The notes under the pieces are model-generated. The model did not search any database, had not been told where the DNA came from, and saw nothing but the letters and a program-made list of their open reading frames with translations. The position numbers were made by a program, and so were the translations under genes. Positions 21,367-32,367 of a stretch of DNA of 64,000 bases are shown here, in pieces. This DNA comes from Quercus robur. Lineage: Eukaryota; Streptophyta; Magnoliopsida; Fagales; Fagaceae. The stretch covers positions 45,422,843 to 45,486,842 of the forward strand of contig NC_065538.1 of the NCBI RefSeq assembly GCF_932294415.1, given 5' to 3'. Position 1 is the first letter of the stretch, and each line of letters starts with the position of its first letter.

Positions 21367-23278
21367 TGTTGAGGGCCATTTGTGAGAGCCGAGGCAGAAA
21401 GAAAGAAAGCCAATAATAAGGACAACAAGGAATTGACAAAATAGACAGCAAAAAACCATTGGGCTCAAGTGGCAGGGATAATAGATCATAGGCCCAAGAA
21501 ATAAACAAATGGGTCTTGAAGAGGCAAGTGGGCTCAAAGAAGTCCGGAAAGAAAGAAGTAGCATTCCATGGGCAGTGTATGAGGTAGAAAAGCGAGGAAG
21601 GGCCGCCGTAGGCCCAAGGCAATGCAAACTAAGAGAGTAAGGGGTTTATGGCAGGCCTATGAACCCCAACGATGAGAATAAAGTTATTGGGCCAAGGAAG
21701 CCCAATGAAGTTAGTAAAAAGCCCATGGGAGTGTGGAATTAGCAAATGGGCCGAGGAAGTCCAAAGAAAGCAAACGGACCGTGGATGCCCAAAGGAAAGC
21801 CCAAAGGGACATAGGAGCCCATAAATAAAAGCAAAACAGTTGCCATGACAAGCCATTGAGAAAAGGAATAAACGACTGGCCCAAAAGAGGCCCAACAGGA
21901 TTAAATTATTACGGCAGGAATAACAGTACAACATTGCAAGAAATAAAGAAAACCAAGAGTGGGCTAAAGAAATGTAAGGCCCATCATCAGACAAAGTCCA
22001 GCTCTTGAATGGAGTGGGAAAGCAAAGAAAAGCCCACATAAGAGGTCAAAAAACACAGACGGCGAGCCTCCAGATCACGGTAAATGCATGAGCAGCAGAC
22101 AGATTTTTGGACATATCTAAAAGGAAAGCACGCGCAAGGCCCAAACACCACTAGCCTGTACCCAGCCAATATGGGACGTGGTAGGGCCATGAGCCAGAGG
22201 TAAGAGGTAAAGGAGGTATGGTTTGGTGGTGGGGAGATGGGAAAAGACCTATTTTGCGGCTCTTGCCCAAGCCCTTTGGGGAGGTACGTCCTGCTGGGAT
22301 GACAGACCACCCAAAAGAGGCAAGGTTGAGGGGAGAACCGTTAGGTGCATGCCTTGAGGGAAAGAGAGAGAAAGCATTTATGCCGTGGCAGGTAAGAGTG
22401 CTACGGTGGATTGACGAATGAAACAAACCTGCCTTTGTCTGGCTAGGGTGAGTGGCACATAGACGAACCCTTTGGTGGTCGGCAAGTACGCCCAGACCAG
22501 AAAAAGGCGGTTAAGGGGCAAAGTGGTAAAAAACTGGTCACGGCAGGCACTATAAAAGGACCCTTACCGTGCCCTGAAAAAAGGATCGAAAAACAGAGTG
22601 TATTCACGGAGTAAAAGAAAGCAGAGTAAAAGAAAAACAAGAGAAAGAAAAGAAAAAGATAAGAGAGAAAACAAAGGAAAGAAGAGAGATAATACAATGG
22701 GCATGCACCAGTAGGTCGATTTCCTTCTCTCCACCTTCAAATCCTGCTCTCTTCCAAAACATAACAAAGATTCCTTTTGGGCATTAACCATTCAGGTCCG
22801 ATTTCCTCAAAACCATTAATTCCCATGGTAGGATTTATTCCTGGGAGATTATTTGCATTGAGAGGAGGCGTTCTCTCCTCTTTGGTTTTTTTTGCTTCTG
22901 CGGACCAAACTTAAAACTTGACTTTATGCCCGTTCTTGATTAGTTCATATTATTTTTTTTTCTCCTTTACTTTCTCCGTAAATGACATTATCACGACTGT
23001 AATTATGTTTTATAAGTAGGGATTACTTGGCCATTTTTATTAAATAGTCAGAGTACCCTGTTTTGTCATTATTATTATATCTGCCTGCCATAACTCATCT
23101 GAAACAGTTTTGCTTGCCGTAAGCCTACTCCTGGCAGACGAGGCATAGTTTGTGCACAAACCGGCCCAAGTTGAGTTACAGTTGGACCGGTCTCAACTCC
23201 CTTACTCAGAAACATTCGGGCCCATTACCGCAGGAGGCAGCCTAACCCAACGCACAATACACAAAAAAGGCCCCTACA
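21367..23278 (+). mobile_element. Solo LTR of about 1.9 kb, probably Ty3/gypsy
   Basis: The segment starts TGTTGAGGGCC, ends CCCCTACA and is flanked by ACCTA on both sides. The first 1.2 kb is purine and GGCCCA rich, as in a U3. A TATAAAAGGA box lies at 22551 with a GC-containing start region after it, which sets plus orientation. No PBS, gag or pol follows, and the flanks rejoin the same TIR element, so this is a solo LTR left by LTR-LTR recombination. The lineage is not certain. The length and the GGCCCA-rich U3 suggest a large gypsy element. Confidence 0.72.
22551..22560 (+). promoter_or_regulatory. TATA box of the solo LTR
   Basis: TATAAAAGGA, a strong plant TATA consensus, preceded by GGTCACGGCAGGCAC and followed by CCGTGCCC. 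Confidence 0.6.
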
Positions 23279-23580
23279 ACCTAAAACATCCCAAAACCAC
23301 TGAAAATTACCAAATTACCCCCTAAATATAAAAATGAACCAAAATACCCCAAAAACATAAACAATTACCAAAATATCCCCTAAACCTAAAAAATGACCGA
23401 AATATCCCCGAAACTGAAATACCACCTAAACCTAAAAATGAATGAAATACCCTCGAAACCTAAAATGAGCAAAATAACCCCGAAAACTAAAAATTGACCA
23501 GAAAACCCCCTAAACCTAAAAAATGACCAAAACACCCACTAAATCTAAAAATTACCAAAATACCCCCCCTAAACCTAAAG
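23279..23580. repeat. Degenerate minisatellite, unit about 25-35 bp
   Basis: Around ten imperfect units of ACCTAAAAATGACCAAAATA and CCCC type. Several junctions read CCCCTAAACCTAAA, which resembles the plant telomere unit CCCTAAA, but no true telomeric run is present. The TSD of the solo LTR is the ACCTA at its edge. Confidence 0.6.
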
Positions 23581-23659
23581 ATGGGCAATAAATGGGTAAA
23601 TGGATTTTATGTACCCAACCCAATTATACCCATCCTAACCCATGCATTTGACACCCCTC

Positions 23660-24189
23660 CAAAATATGTAGCTCTTTTTTATCCAACTTAAAAATAAAAT
23701 CTACAAAATATGAATTTAATACATTAAAAAAAGTTTTATATCCCTGAACCTATAGCATGGAAATATAGCTCATATTGAAGTATACTACGCAGCCACCTTG
23801 GAGATACAGGACGAAGCAACTTACCAATTGGGACTCTAATTCATGAAGGGGGCTTGGGGTGGAGGCAGCGAATGTATAGAGAGTTGAGAGGAAAGCAACA
23901 ACCTTTATTTTTAGAACTCTAATTCATGGTGAAGCGGTTGTCGTGTAAGAAAGAGGAGTCTCGTGAAACAAGATAATTCAATTATGAATTGTGAAAACTA
24001 GTCCAAGAAAGTGCATCTTTGTGGTAATTCAAGTATGACATTTTTGTTTTTGTTTTTTAATACACTACTTCGCCTTTATATCCTTAGGACTAAGAGCCCT
24101 TAAAAATATGAGAATGGTTCGGTCTGGAAAAAGAGCCGTAGGTATTTATTTTCCTTAAGCACTAGTATTATGCCCATGCGATGCACGGC
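23660..24189. other. Downstream flank of the GLR gene
   Basis: No gene. On the minus strand AAATAAATACC near 24140-24152 is a candidate polyadenylation signal about 40 bp past the GLR stop codon. Confidence 0.4.
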
Positions 24190-27100
24190 TTAATCAAGTG
24201 TTGAATGATCATTTGCACCTGATGTGTCTGCCAGAGTTGGAGCTCTTCTTAGATTTTTGATACAGAAAGATCTTACAAGTCTAACTGCCTTCTTCCAAGT
24301 ACTCTCTTCCCCTGGAGTTATGTTTCCTTTGAAAGCATTGTGATGTTGCAGATGACTTATAAATAAGCGAACTAGGAATAATAAAAGACAAATGGTAGAA
24401 GTGACAAAAGATATTAGATAGAGAACCCCAAAGCTTTGGAGGCTCAAGCTTTCAGGTTCGCTAGAAGTTATGTTGGCTGAGCACTCATTTTGGGGAGTTA
24501 ACCATTTTTTCTTTAGTGACAAGATAGTTCCAGCCTCCGACAACTTAAGAATTGCTTCAGAAAAATCCCTTGTAATTGGCGAGCCTCTCTGGAAGACCTG
24601 GGTGGGAAGAAAGGTAAAGATTTATATTAGATTCCTTCGTAGTAAAACTGAAGTTATTTATTAAAATAGATAAGAGCGACCGATTGTTTATTAAGCCAAG
24701 AGTTTCTTTATTTGCTCGGCTGGAAAGGAATAACTCTATTTACACAAAGACAACGTATCTTCTGTGCCTAGTATATGGAGTGGCTACATGAGATAATTAT
24801 TGGTACAAAACATATTTGGTGTCATTTTATCACTTAATGACCCTGACCAGTTGTAATTAGTGGGTGAAAACCTTGATAAGTTGAGTAAAAAGTTGTGAAA
24901 GAAGTGCTCTAACATTCCTTACTTAGAATCTAAACAACAATATATACATGTGTAGAAAAGGAAAGGGGGTGCATGCGCACATGAACTCGTGTTTGTATTG
25001 GTAGATTCGTTTAATCAGTATCAGACATGAGACGTATATTTGTGCGTCCAATTATGTATCTCTCTTGCATCATTCTAAGCATAAGAATTAACTTGAACAG
25101 AAATCATAAAAACTAAACTAAGGATTAAATCAATTAATACTCACAAAGCCCAATCCTCCAAATCCGTGAGTATGTAGTCTGGTACTAGTGTAATCCTTGC
25201 AATTCTTATTAAGGAAAATTTCCTCATATGGGAATTCAAGAAAGACAGCAAATATTTTCTCTTGTTTGAAAAGCTTGGAGTGCTTTATGTCTATGATCTT
25301 GATATTCTGTTCCTTGAACTCAAACGCGTTCACCAGGTATTTCTTTACTGACAAATTGGTACAGCCAACTGGTAAGTTGTTCTTCTTTAACAACTCCATA
25401 TAATTTGGTTCCAGCTTTTGCACAGTGAGCATTGAAGATAGACTAGCGGTATAGCTCGAGGTTAGGATCAATACGACAAAAAGCCACACTCCCATCACCA
25501 AACGTGTCAAGTTGTTATGGATATTCTCCCCTGCAACATGAAACCATGTGCTAGCTATGAGTACTTTCTATAAGAACTTGGCAACGGTATTGAATGAATG
25601 AATGCCGTGCTTGGCTCCTTTCATTGTATTGTATTTATAAGTGCAGATTACATGTGTCTATCCAATTTGTTTCTATCTAAATTTATTTAAGTCATCAAAT
25701 AACAGAACATATCCTAACAGAATTTCAAAATACATAAAAACTTCTTCAACATAGCATTATCACCTGCAGTCTTTATCTTGTTACTGTAGGGATGTAGATA
25801 AGAGTTCTGATTCAATACTACGCGTTTCTCCAAAAAAGAAAAACTCAGGTAAAGTAATGTTTTCCCTTCAAAACATTGGAAACATTGAGTGGCACTCGGA
25901 TTATCTTAGCTTCTAGATGGAATGGAAAATATGTTTCCAATGTTTGATTGACTGCTGCAGATAGCTATGTTATAATAGCATTTCATGAGCTCTATTCTTA
26001 AGATTGACACTTACTATGTGCAAAAAACAGAGAGGAGAAAGTGAACCAGAGTGCAGTGCTAATCTGATTCCTCCACGAGCCACTGAATTCTGGATTGGAT
26101 TGGTGCTCCAACAACCAAACTATGAGCACTGTGTATATTAAGATGGCACTAGTCACCAACCACATGTCCCAGGTGAAAGGCTTTGTAAACATAAATGCTG
26201 ACCCTACAGGTTTAGCCGGAGCTATCATTGCCACACCTGACTCGATGTATGGAGCAGTGAAATCTACATATTGCAGCCGTTCGGCTGTTATAGTCAAGTC
26301 ACCAATGGCAGCATCATAAGTCTTTTGTTGGATTCATTTGGACCACAGGACAAGCATAAGATCTTAATCAGAAATAAATAAATGTAACAAAATAAAAGAG
26401 GTGTAAGAAGAAGAAGAAAAAAAAAGGACAGTACTGGTCAAATATTCACTGCCTTTCGGCCCAGTTTCTAGTCATGCATTCCCTGCTCTTGCAAGAGGCC
26501 TCTCTCTCTCTCTCTCAGAGATAAGGACCTAGCTAATTTCAAATAAGCTGTCAAAAAAGTCTTTCCCTCAAATTACAAGTTAAAAATGATATATTTTTGA
26601 ATTACATGTGAGTAACATTTAGTAGTTTCAGGATTTGTACAAACCAACTTAAGAAGAGTTCCAACTAATGCTTTACTTGTTACAGTTTTGGAGGCCAGTT
26701 TGATATATTGTCTATCTTCTATGTAAGATTAACAAAAATGGGCAATTCAAAGGTTGAAGTAAATATTCGATCAATTTTTTAAATATTCTGTTACATAGAA
26801 TATTAAACGAAAAAGCACATGGGGGAATGCAGTTTTTAGGTAATGGTATTTTTTTTCCCAGAATATGGTAAAATTCTGTAGATAAAACGTGCAAATATAA
26901 AACTCAGCAGAATAATTTTAGGCGTTTGTAGTGTATGCAGAGGCTTTTTATTATCAAGCGTTTCTCAAGGAATAAAAGGCAGAGAAGTTGTTACCTTATT
27001 GTGGACAAGGTGAACCAGATCATTGTAGGTGCAATTACAGGCCTCCAATTTATAAGGCAAAGGATATCCCAAAAGTTCTCGTGCCTTAAGGAAAATTTGA

Positions 27101-28617
27101 ATGCAGAAACCAGAATAATTGTTCTCATTCAGTTTCACCCCGTAATCAACCTTCACAAAATTCCCAAATGATGCTCTACCTCTAACTCCAATTTTCAATG
27201 GCTTTGCATCAGTAGGCATTTCCCAAACTTTCGGACTTTCTTGTAAGTTCCTCTGCAAAATTACGGGAGCAACCAAAGTATTTGGTTTTCCTATAGAAGG
27301 GATCATGGAGAACCCTGAGTCTGGTGTCCAGAACTCTATTTCTTTGTATCTCTTTCCAAGAACGTGTACAATGCTCAAAATTGAAGTGTCTGAGAGCTGG
27401 CCTGCTTTAAAATGTATTTTGCCACTAAAACCCGTGAAATTGCTTAATAACATACTGGCTAACAACATCTTTGGACTACCTCTGTTACTTGTCATTCTTT
27501 CGATCGCTTGTATAACAATTCTAATGCTATCATATGCTCGCAGAGCATAAAAACCAGGGTCGGAGTTGTCTTCCTCTGGATATTCAGTTCTGAAAATTTT
27601 CCGAAACTGAGCATGGAAATCATGGTACTCTGAGGTAACTTCTTCAGAATAATGGGTTTTAATTCCAATTGCACCTTCCATAGAGGAAATAACCGAGTTG
27701 TTTACAGAGTCCAACAAACTTGTAATACTATTTGGAATTATCCAAGTTGAATCTCTCCTTACAAACCCCATATTCTTAGCTTCCCTGAACAAATGAATCG
27801 CCATTTCTAATGATGACTCAAGAACAATAAAATTTCTTAATTGTGTTTTCAGTAACTTAACAAGCTCTTCATGAACAACCCATCCTGGATCAGACATAGA
27901 AGAAAATGGTGGAAGGACCAAACGGTACTCAATCTCCGAACCCACATGTTGGAGAGCCTCAGTTAAAAGTGCCAACTTTCCGGAATCACCACCAAATGCT
28001 TCATCTTCATAAATCACTACAACCCTTTTCCAATTGTATGCTTGAACAATATTTGCAATGCATTTTATTTGTTCGGAACCATTTTTAGCCATTTGTATCA
28101 AGAACGGCCAGCGAAGTTGCATTAGAGGTGGATTGATGGCTGGTGCCGCAAACGAAATAACCGGAACAAGAGCTTGACTTCCAATATCAGCTACTAGAGC
28201 TGCTTCTTGCCATGCGTGCATGCCAATAATCACCTTAACCCTATTTTCTCTAATCATCTCTTCTACTACAGCCAAAATTTACATATTCCATCAACATAGA
28301 TGTTACTGATATTTTTTTTTAGCAAAAATAGCAAGTGATAGAGACTACTTACCAGCAGAAGTGACTCTAAGGGAGTCCTGGATATAGAGAGAGAGTTTTT
28401 GAGTCTTTGAACTTGTGTTGTAGGTTTGAGCTGCAATTTCCATCGCTATTTTCTCTTCTTTTCCAATACGAGTATTAACATCAATGATTAAACCTACACA
28501 TGTAACATTGTTGTTGTTGGCTTCAGCTCCATAGGAGTCGAGAAGAAACAAGATTAGGACAGAAAAGAGAACCCAAGATCTCCGGACTGTGCTAACCATT
28601 ATGAGTTGGGAAGACAT
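24190..28617 (-). CDS. GLR: Glutamate receptor-like channel (plant GLR, clade II-like), five exons
   Basis: This encodes a ligand-gated cation channel of the plasma membrane. Minus-strand exons are 28617-28353, 28265-26995, 26321-26015, 25530-25145 and 24597-24190. All introns are GT-AG, and phases agree through the stop, giving about 878 residues, normal for GLRs. Order: signal peptide ([11 protein letters not shown]), ANF-type ligand-binding domain (about 40-400, [20 protein letters not shown]), S1 (about 450-560), M1, pore segment [16 protein letters not shown]3 with [13 protein letters not shown] (the GLR form of the iGluR SYTANLAAF motif), S2, and M4 ([20 protein letters not shown]). ATG 28617 is preferred to 28659 because a TATA box overlaps the latter, and the 28617 ATG is kept in both exon-1 duplicates. 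No stop or frameshift is seen. Clade assignment is inference. Confidence 0.9.
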
Positions 28618-28659
28618 TTGGAAACACGTGTGGGGCTTTAGTGGCATTGCAGACAACAT

Positions 28660-28667
28660 TATAAATA
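28660..28667 (-). promoter_or_regulatory. TATA box of the GLR gene
   Basis: The minus strand reads TATTTATAATG. It overlaps the first in-frame ATG, implying transcription start near 28635 and translation from 28617. The same box with its surroundings is conserved upstream of the exon-1 copy at 31981-32226. Confidence 0.55.
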
Positions 28668-29320
28668 CTGTTTTAGTCTGTTAGAGAGATTTTAATATAT
28701 GAATGGTCTGGGAGTGGTAGTTTAGGGTCAAAAAACACGTTATTTCTATATCAGTGTGAAGTCTTGAATCTTTGGCTTTTTCTTCTTCACATTCCTCCCG
28801 ACTTTGCTAACGAATAATGAAGGAAGGGCCCAGTCGGCTAGCCCATACCATTTAGTAAGAAGACAACATATACAATCAAATCTTGGGAGCTAGTTTACTA
28901 TCCCAATGAAGGGCATAGTAAGAAGACATTCAGAATTCAAAACCACAAATATACTACTAGAAGCAGTTGATGTATTGAAGTTCTTTGTTGGAGCTAGTTT
29001 TGATTTATTGAGTTTCTAGATTCATTTGTTAGCTAACACTAGAATTCATATTCCTCTGGAGCTTGTCCAGTAGATTTAGTGCTTTGAGTTTTTAATCACT
29101 TCAAATTTATCTGATCGAAGCAGCAGTCGGGATTTAGGAATCTTTGCATGCCTATTACTTTGTGTAAGCATGCGTGTGTATTTTAATGATAAATAACTTG
29201 CATATAGAGGAATGATTTTATAATTCTGACAATTTGTAGATTATAAGTTATGGTTGGTTGAACGAGAACTTGAGATGGTACTATTCTGATAAGTTTAATT
29301 AACTGTGAAGAGGATGCTAT
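28668..29320. other. Upstream flank of the GLR gene
   Basis: No gene. The part next to the gene (to about 28830, including GACTTTGCTAACGAATAATGA) is repeated upstream of the third exon-1 copy at 32330-32367, so the promoter region belonged to the duplicated unit. Confidence 0.5.
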
Positions 29321-30012
29321 ATATTTAGACCCCTGTAAACTCATATTGTTTAACCTAATAATTAACCAAGATTTTATTTAGGTTTATTAAATAGATCAAG
29401 GTTAAACACACATCAATCATATCATAAACAACGGAAAAGTAAAGAACACAAGTGATATAATGACCTAGGAAACTAATGAAACCGTCTAGTTTCAAGGTAA
29501 AAAATCTAGGGATGATTTAACATAAACAATCCATAAGGCAAAAATTCACTAATAGAATGGAAGTTTTACAATAGATTCAACCCTAAATCTAATGCTACCT
29601 CTTGTAGTACTTACTTACGTGTAATAGATTCAACCCTAAATCTAATGCTACCTCTTGTAGTACTTACTTACGTGATCACACATAGCAACGAATCCACGAA
29701 CTCTTCTATTTTGTGACTCTTAGATCTCATTCAAAGGTTTAGATCATCAACTGTGATTGATCTTGTATGCAGCAACTTCAGATTTACCAGTTCTAATAAT
29801 GTGTAGATGGAATTCCGATAGTGATTTTAAAAGGAGAAGGCATAATACCTTTTAGATCTCAAAAGAGCACCTCCAAAGTCTCTTCAAAACATGCCTTAGG
29901 GTTTCCTTTAAATATTTAGTGAAATAGACCTGAAACCCTAATCACTTAATGGGCTTAATAAGCTGTTGGGCAAAAATTAAAATCTGCTGAAACGCATCTA
30001 GACCGGTCGAAC
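29321..30012. mobile_element. LTR-like debris with a 53-bp tandem duplication
   Basis: The sequence has the look of a retrotransposon LTR (AACCTAATAATTAACC, ACACAAGTGATATAATGACC, and then GGGCTTAATAAGC), but no partner, PBS or TSD is visible. An exact tandem duplication of 53 bp lies at 29570-29622 and 29623-29675. The borders are uncertain. Confidence 0.4.
29570..29675. repeat. Exact tandem duplication, 53 bp x 2
   Basis: Both copies begin AATAGATTCAACCCTAAATC and end ACTTACTTACGTG plus one base that differs (T or A). Near-perfect identity points to a recent slippage or repair event, or to an assembly error. Confidence 0.85.
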
Positions 30013-30470
30013 CATAGTCTCGATCACAAAACATGTAAATACTGATCAAAACATTTGAAACCCTAATTTACACTAATTACGCGATTAGGCGACAAAATAT
30101 TGAAATTTACCAAAAATGGCAAAATTTAGTTAAATGTAGAATCATAAACTACTGACTTTAAAGGTCGTCCCAAAACAAATAAGACCTTATTCTCACTTTT
30201 GAGCAAAAAGTTAGTAAGGAAACAAAAATTACTATAAATGACAAAATCGTAGTTTTCGGGGCCTAAATGAAGGAATTCGTCATTTTTAGGAGTATCTCAT
30301 GGCAAAACGACACCTATTGCTTAGAAGGTTGTTTCGCTTCAATTTGCCAAATTTCATGCAATTCTGACTCCGAGGCCCTTGATTTGTACTAGTGTCTTTT
30401 TACCTTGTGCGTTGATTTCAGGCACGCATGAGAGTTCATGAAGGCCATGGCGCTATGTTCTACATCATTT
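30013..30470 (-). repeat. Truncated family-A gypsy LTR
   Basis: It matches the family-A LTR at 32575-33022 (AAAACCCTAATT...ACTAATTACGC, TTTCGGGGCC, CCAAATTTCATGCAATT) and ends in the family terminus TTCTACATCA at 30470. About 190 bp of the inner end are missing. It directly abuts broken GLR exon-1 sequence. Confidence 0.7.
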
Positions 30471-30705
30471 TTTGAGTCTTTGAACTTGTGTTGTAGTTTT
30501 GAGCTGCAATTTCCATTAATATTCTCTCTTCTTTTCCAATACGAGCATCAGCATCAATGATTAAACCTACTCGTGTAACTTTAATGTTTTTGGCTTCAGT
30601 TCCATGGTAGAAAATGAGAAGAAAAAAGATTAGAACAGGAAACAGAAACCAAGATCTTGGAACCGTGCTAACTGTCATGACTGGGAGGAGCATTTGGCAA
30701 TTTGT
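30471..30705 (-). pseudogene. Second copy of GLR exon 1 (truncated)
   Basis: The minus strand encodes a signal peptide (SWFLFPVLIFFLL) and the start of the ligand-binding domain (RVGLIIDADARIGKEER, then [10 protein letters not shown]), closely matching exon 1 of the GLR gene. Homology stops abruptly at 30471, where the family-A LTR begins. The last part of exon 1 and exons 2-5 are not present next to it. It retains the conserved start ATG and reads open to the break. Not functional. Confidence 0.8.
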
Positions 30706-31735
30706 ATCGATGTGTGGAAATTGGAATATATTGGGACAATATACAATATATGGTGGAAAAGCATTACAAAAAGTCAAAAAGTGTTTGGATCGATCGGAAG
30801 ATCCTAATATATGGACCATCTTAGATGCGTGAACTTAAAATACTCTTTATTTCTAGATGTCTTGGTGTGGAATCTTGCGTCTTTGATTTTGCTTTCTATA
30901 AAGTTGATTTTAGCAAACTAAGGGGGAGATGTAGACCTGGTAAACTGGTCAAGGAAATCGGGTATGGGTTTGATTTCGCGAAGTTTGGGTCAGAAATGAG
31001 TTTTCCTAAACCGGTTATAAAACTTATGATATGAGTCAGTCATATGACTAACATCTGTTTTTCTCATGACAAAAATGAAAATAAAAAAAATAGAAAAGAA
31101 ATTTGGTAATATTGTGCTTATTTTCTTTTAATACAATTAAAAGAGCAAAGAAAGAAAAATACTTGAAAACAAAAGTTAAATAATACATAAAATTTAAAGT
31201 TTATGTAGTCCAAGGTCCACTAAATTGGAGTTTTCAAGTTTCGACCTTGTGAAAAAAGATGTGAGTGACTCTATGAAGAAAGAAAGGAAATTAGTAAAAA
31301 AGAAAAAAGGGGGGGGGGGGGGGGGGGAATCCTACAGGAAAAAGGGCCAACCCAACCTGACCTGTCAATTTAAAGGGTTAGGTTTGTATTATCTTATTGT
31401 TTAATGGGTCCAAAAATCTCTGCCTATGCCTGCATTTTTCTTTCAAGTTCAGACAAATTTTCACCCAATTTTGTCAGGTCTAGACAGATGAATAAGAAGT
31501 ATAACATTTTTCTGAATTAAAACATGCTCAGATTCTTCTGGGAGCTTTGAGAGTGACATCTTTGAAAGTCAATAATTAGTGGGAATGGGGAATGAGAAAT
31601 GTAGAGTTCCCTGTAATTCCATCACTGTCTTGGTGGTTGAGGAAAAGTCTACTAATTTTTTTTGAGAACAAAATTCTACATATTAGTGACGGAATATTGC
31701 AATAGTTAACCATTTTATAATTATAAGATTTTAAG
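30706..31735. other. Intergenic between GLR exon-1 copies
   Basis: No gene. It has an A/G-rich stretch and a run of about 17 G at 31311-31327. The upstream flank of copy 2 (30706-30830) does not match the GLR promoter of copies 1 and 3. Confidence 0.4.
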
Positions 31736-31746
31736 GGTACATATAA
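31736..31746. repeat. Left 11-bp TSD of the SINE
   Basis: GGTACATATAA, identical to 31926-31936. Confidence 0.8.
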
Positions 31747-31925
31747 CCACACGGGGTTGTGGCTTGATGGTAGGAGTCCTTGTCCTGCACCTAGAGAGGA
31801 GCGGTTTAAGTGATAGCCCCAACAAAACCCGTGTAGTACAAGTTGTATTACTCATTGCCGTCACGTGGTATGGGGTCAATGAGTCCACACCAGAGACTCC
31901 CTTTTTTTCATTCAACAAAAAAAAT
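31747..31925 (+). mobile_element. SINE with Pol III-type internal promoter
   Basis: This 179-bp element is flanked by an exact 11-bp target duplication. The A-box-like TGGCTTGATGGTAGG lies at 31757-31775 and a B-box-like GGTTTAAGTGA at 31802-31815, then a T-rich patch and an A-rich tail (CAACAAAAAAAAT). Length, order and the long TSD are those of tRNA-derived plant SINEs. The B box departs from the GGTTCGANNCC consensus, so it may be inactive. Confidence 0.75.
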
Positions 31926-31980
31926 GGTACATATAAGATACTTTTTCATTGACTATGGGGGAGAGTTAAAAATGTTTTCA

Positions 31981-32226
31981 ATAAAAAATGGAGTCCCTGA
32001 AATATAGAGACAGTTTGTGAGTCTTTGAATTGGAGTGGCATTTTTTCAGCTAAAATTTCCTTTGCTATGATCTCTTCTTTTCCAATGTTAGTATTAACAT
32101 CAATGATTAAACCTACACATGTAACATTGTTGTCGTTGGCTTCAGCTCCATAGGAGACAATGAGAAGAGAAATAAAGATTACAGGAAAGAGCAACCATCG
32201 GTTATGAGCTGGGAAGGCATTTGCAA
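31981..32226 (-). pseudogene. Third copy of GLR exon 1 (frameshifted)
   Basis: The minus strand repeats the GLR exon-1 sequence: signal peptide part (LFPVIFISLLIVSYGAEA) and [14 protein letters not shown], then a frameshifting deletion after KEILAE. Downstream nucleotide homology to the exon end (GGAGTCCCTGAAATATAGAG) is still visible. The promoter-proximal region (32227-32367), with the TATA box, also matches that of the intact gene. No exons 2-5 follow. The copy is decayed and does not encode a receptor. Confidence 0.8.
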
Positions 32227-32367
32227 ATCTAAGAAGTGTATGTGGGGCTTTAGTGGTATTGCAGACAACATTATAAATTACTGTTATAGAGATTCTAATG
32301 CATGCATCATCTCATAGAGATTCTATGATGCCAGACTTTGCTAACCAATAATAAAGAAATGATTAAG

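Larger units (their letters stand above)
21239..23659. mobile_element. Decayed TIR element interrupted by a solo LTR
   Basis: The left end TAGGGGAGGCAAAATCAACC and the complement of the right end (CATTTGACACCCCTCC) are imperfect inverted repeats. Both are followed by matching ATCCATTT and ACCCAATTA blocks. Without the inserted LTR (21367-23278) it is about 0.5 kb. It carries an imperfect 25-35-bp tandem array of ACCTAAAAATGACCAAAATA type (23279-23580). There is no coding capacity. A target duplication was not recognised. Confidence 0.42.

Noticed and set aside
21332..22791. Several minus-strand frames of 75-136 codons rich in Leu, Phe, Ser and Pro
   Set aside because: They are antisense to the purine-rich U3 of the solo LTR. 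Composition explains the lack of stops.
23279..23580. Interstitial telomeric repeat
   Set aside because: Only isolated CCCTAAA-like junctions occur within a longer, degenerate unit. There is no run of exact telomere units.
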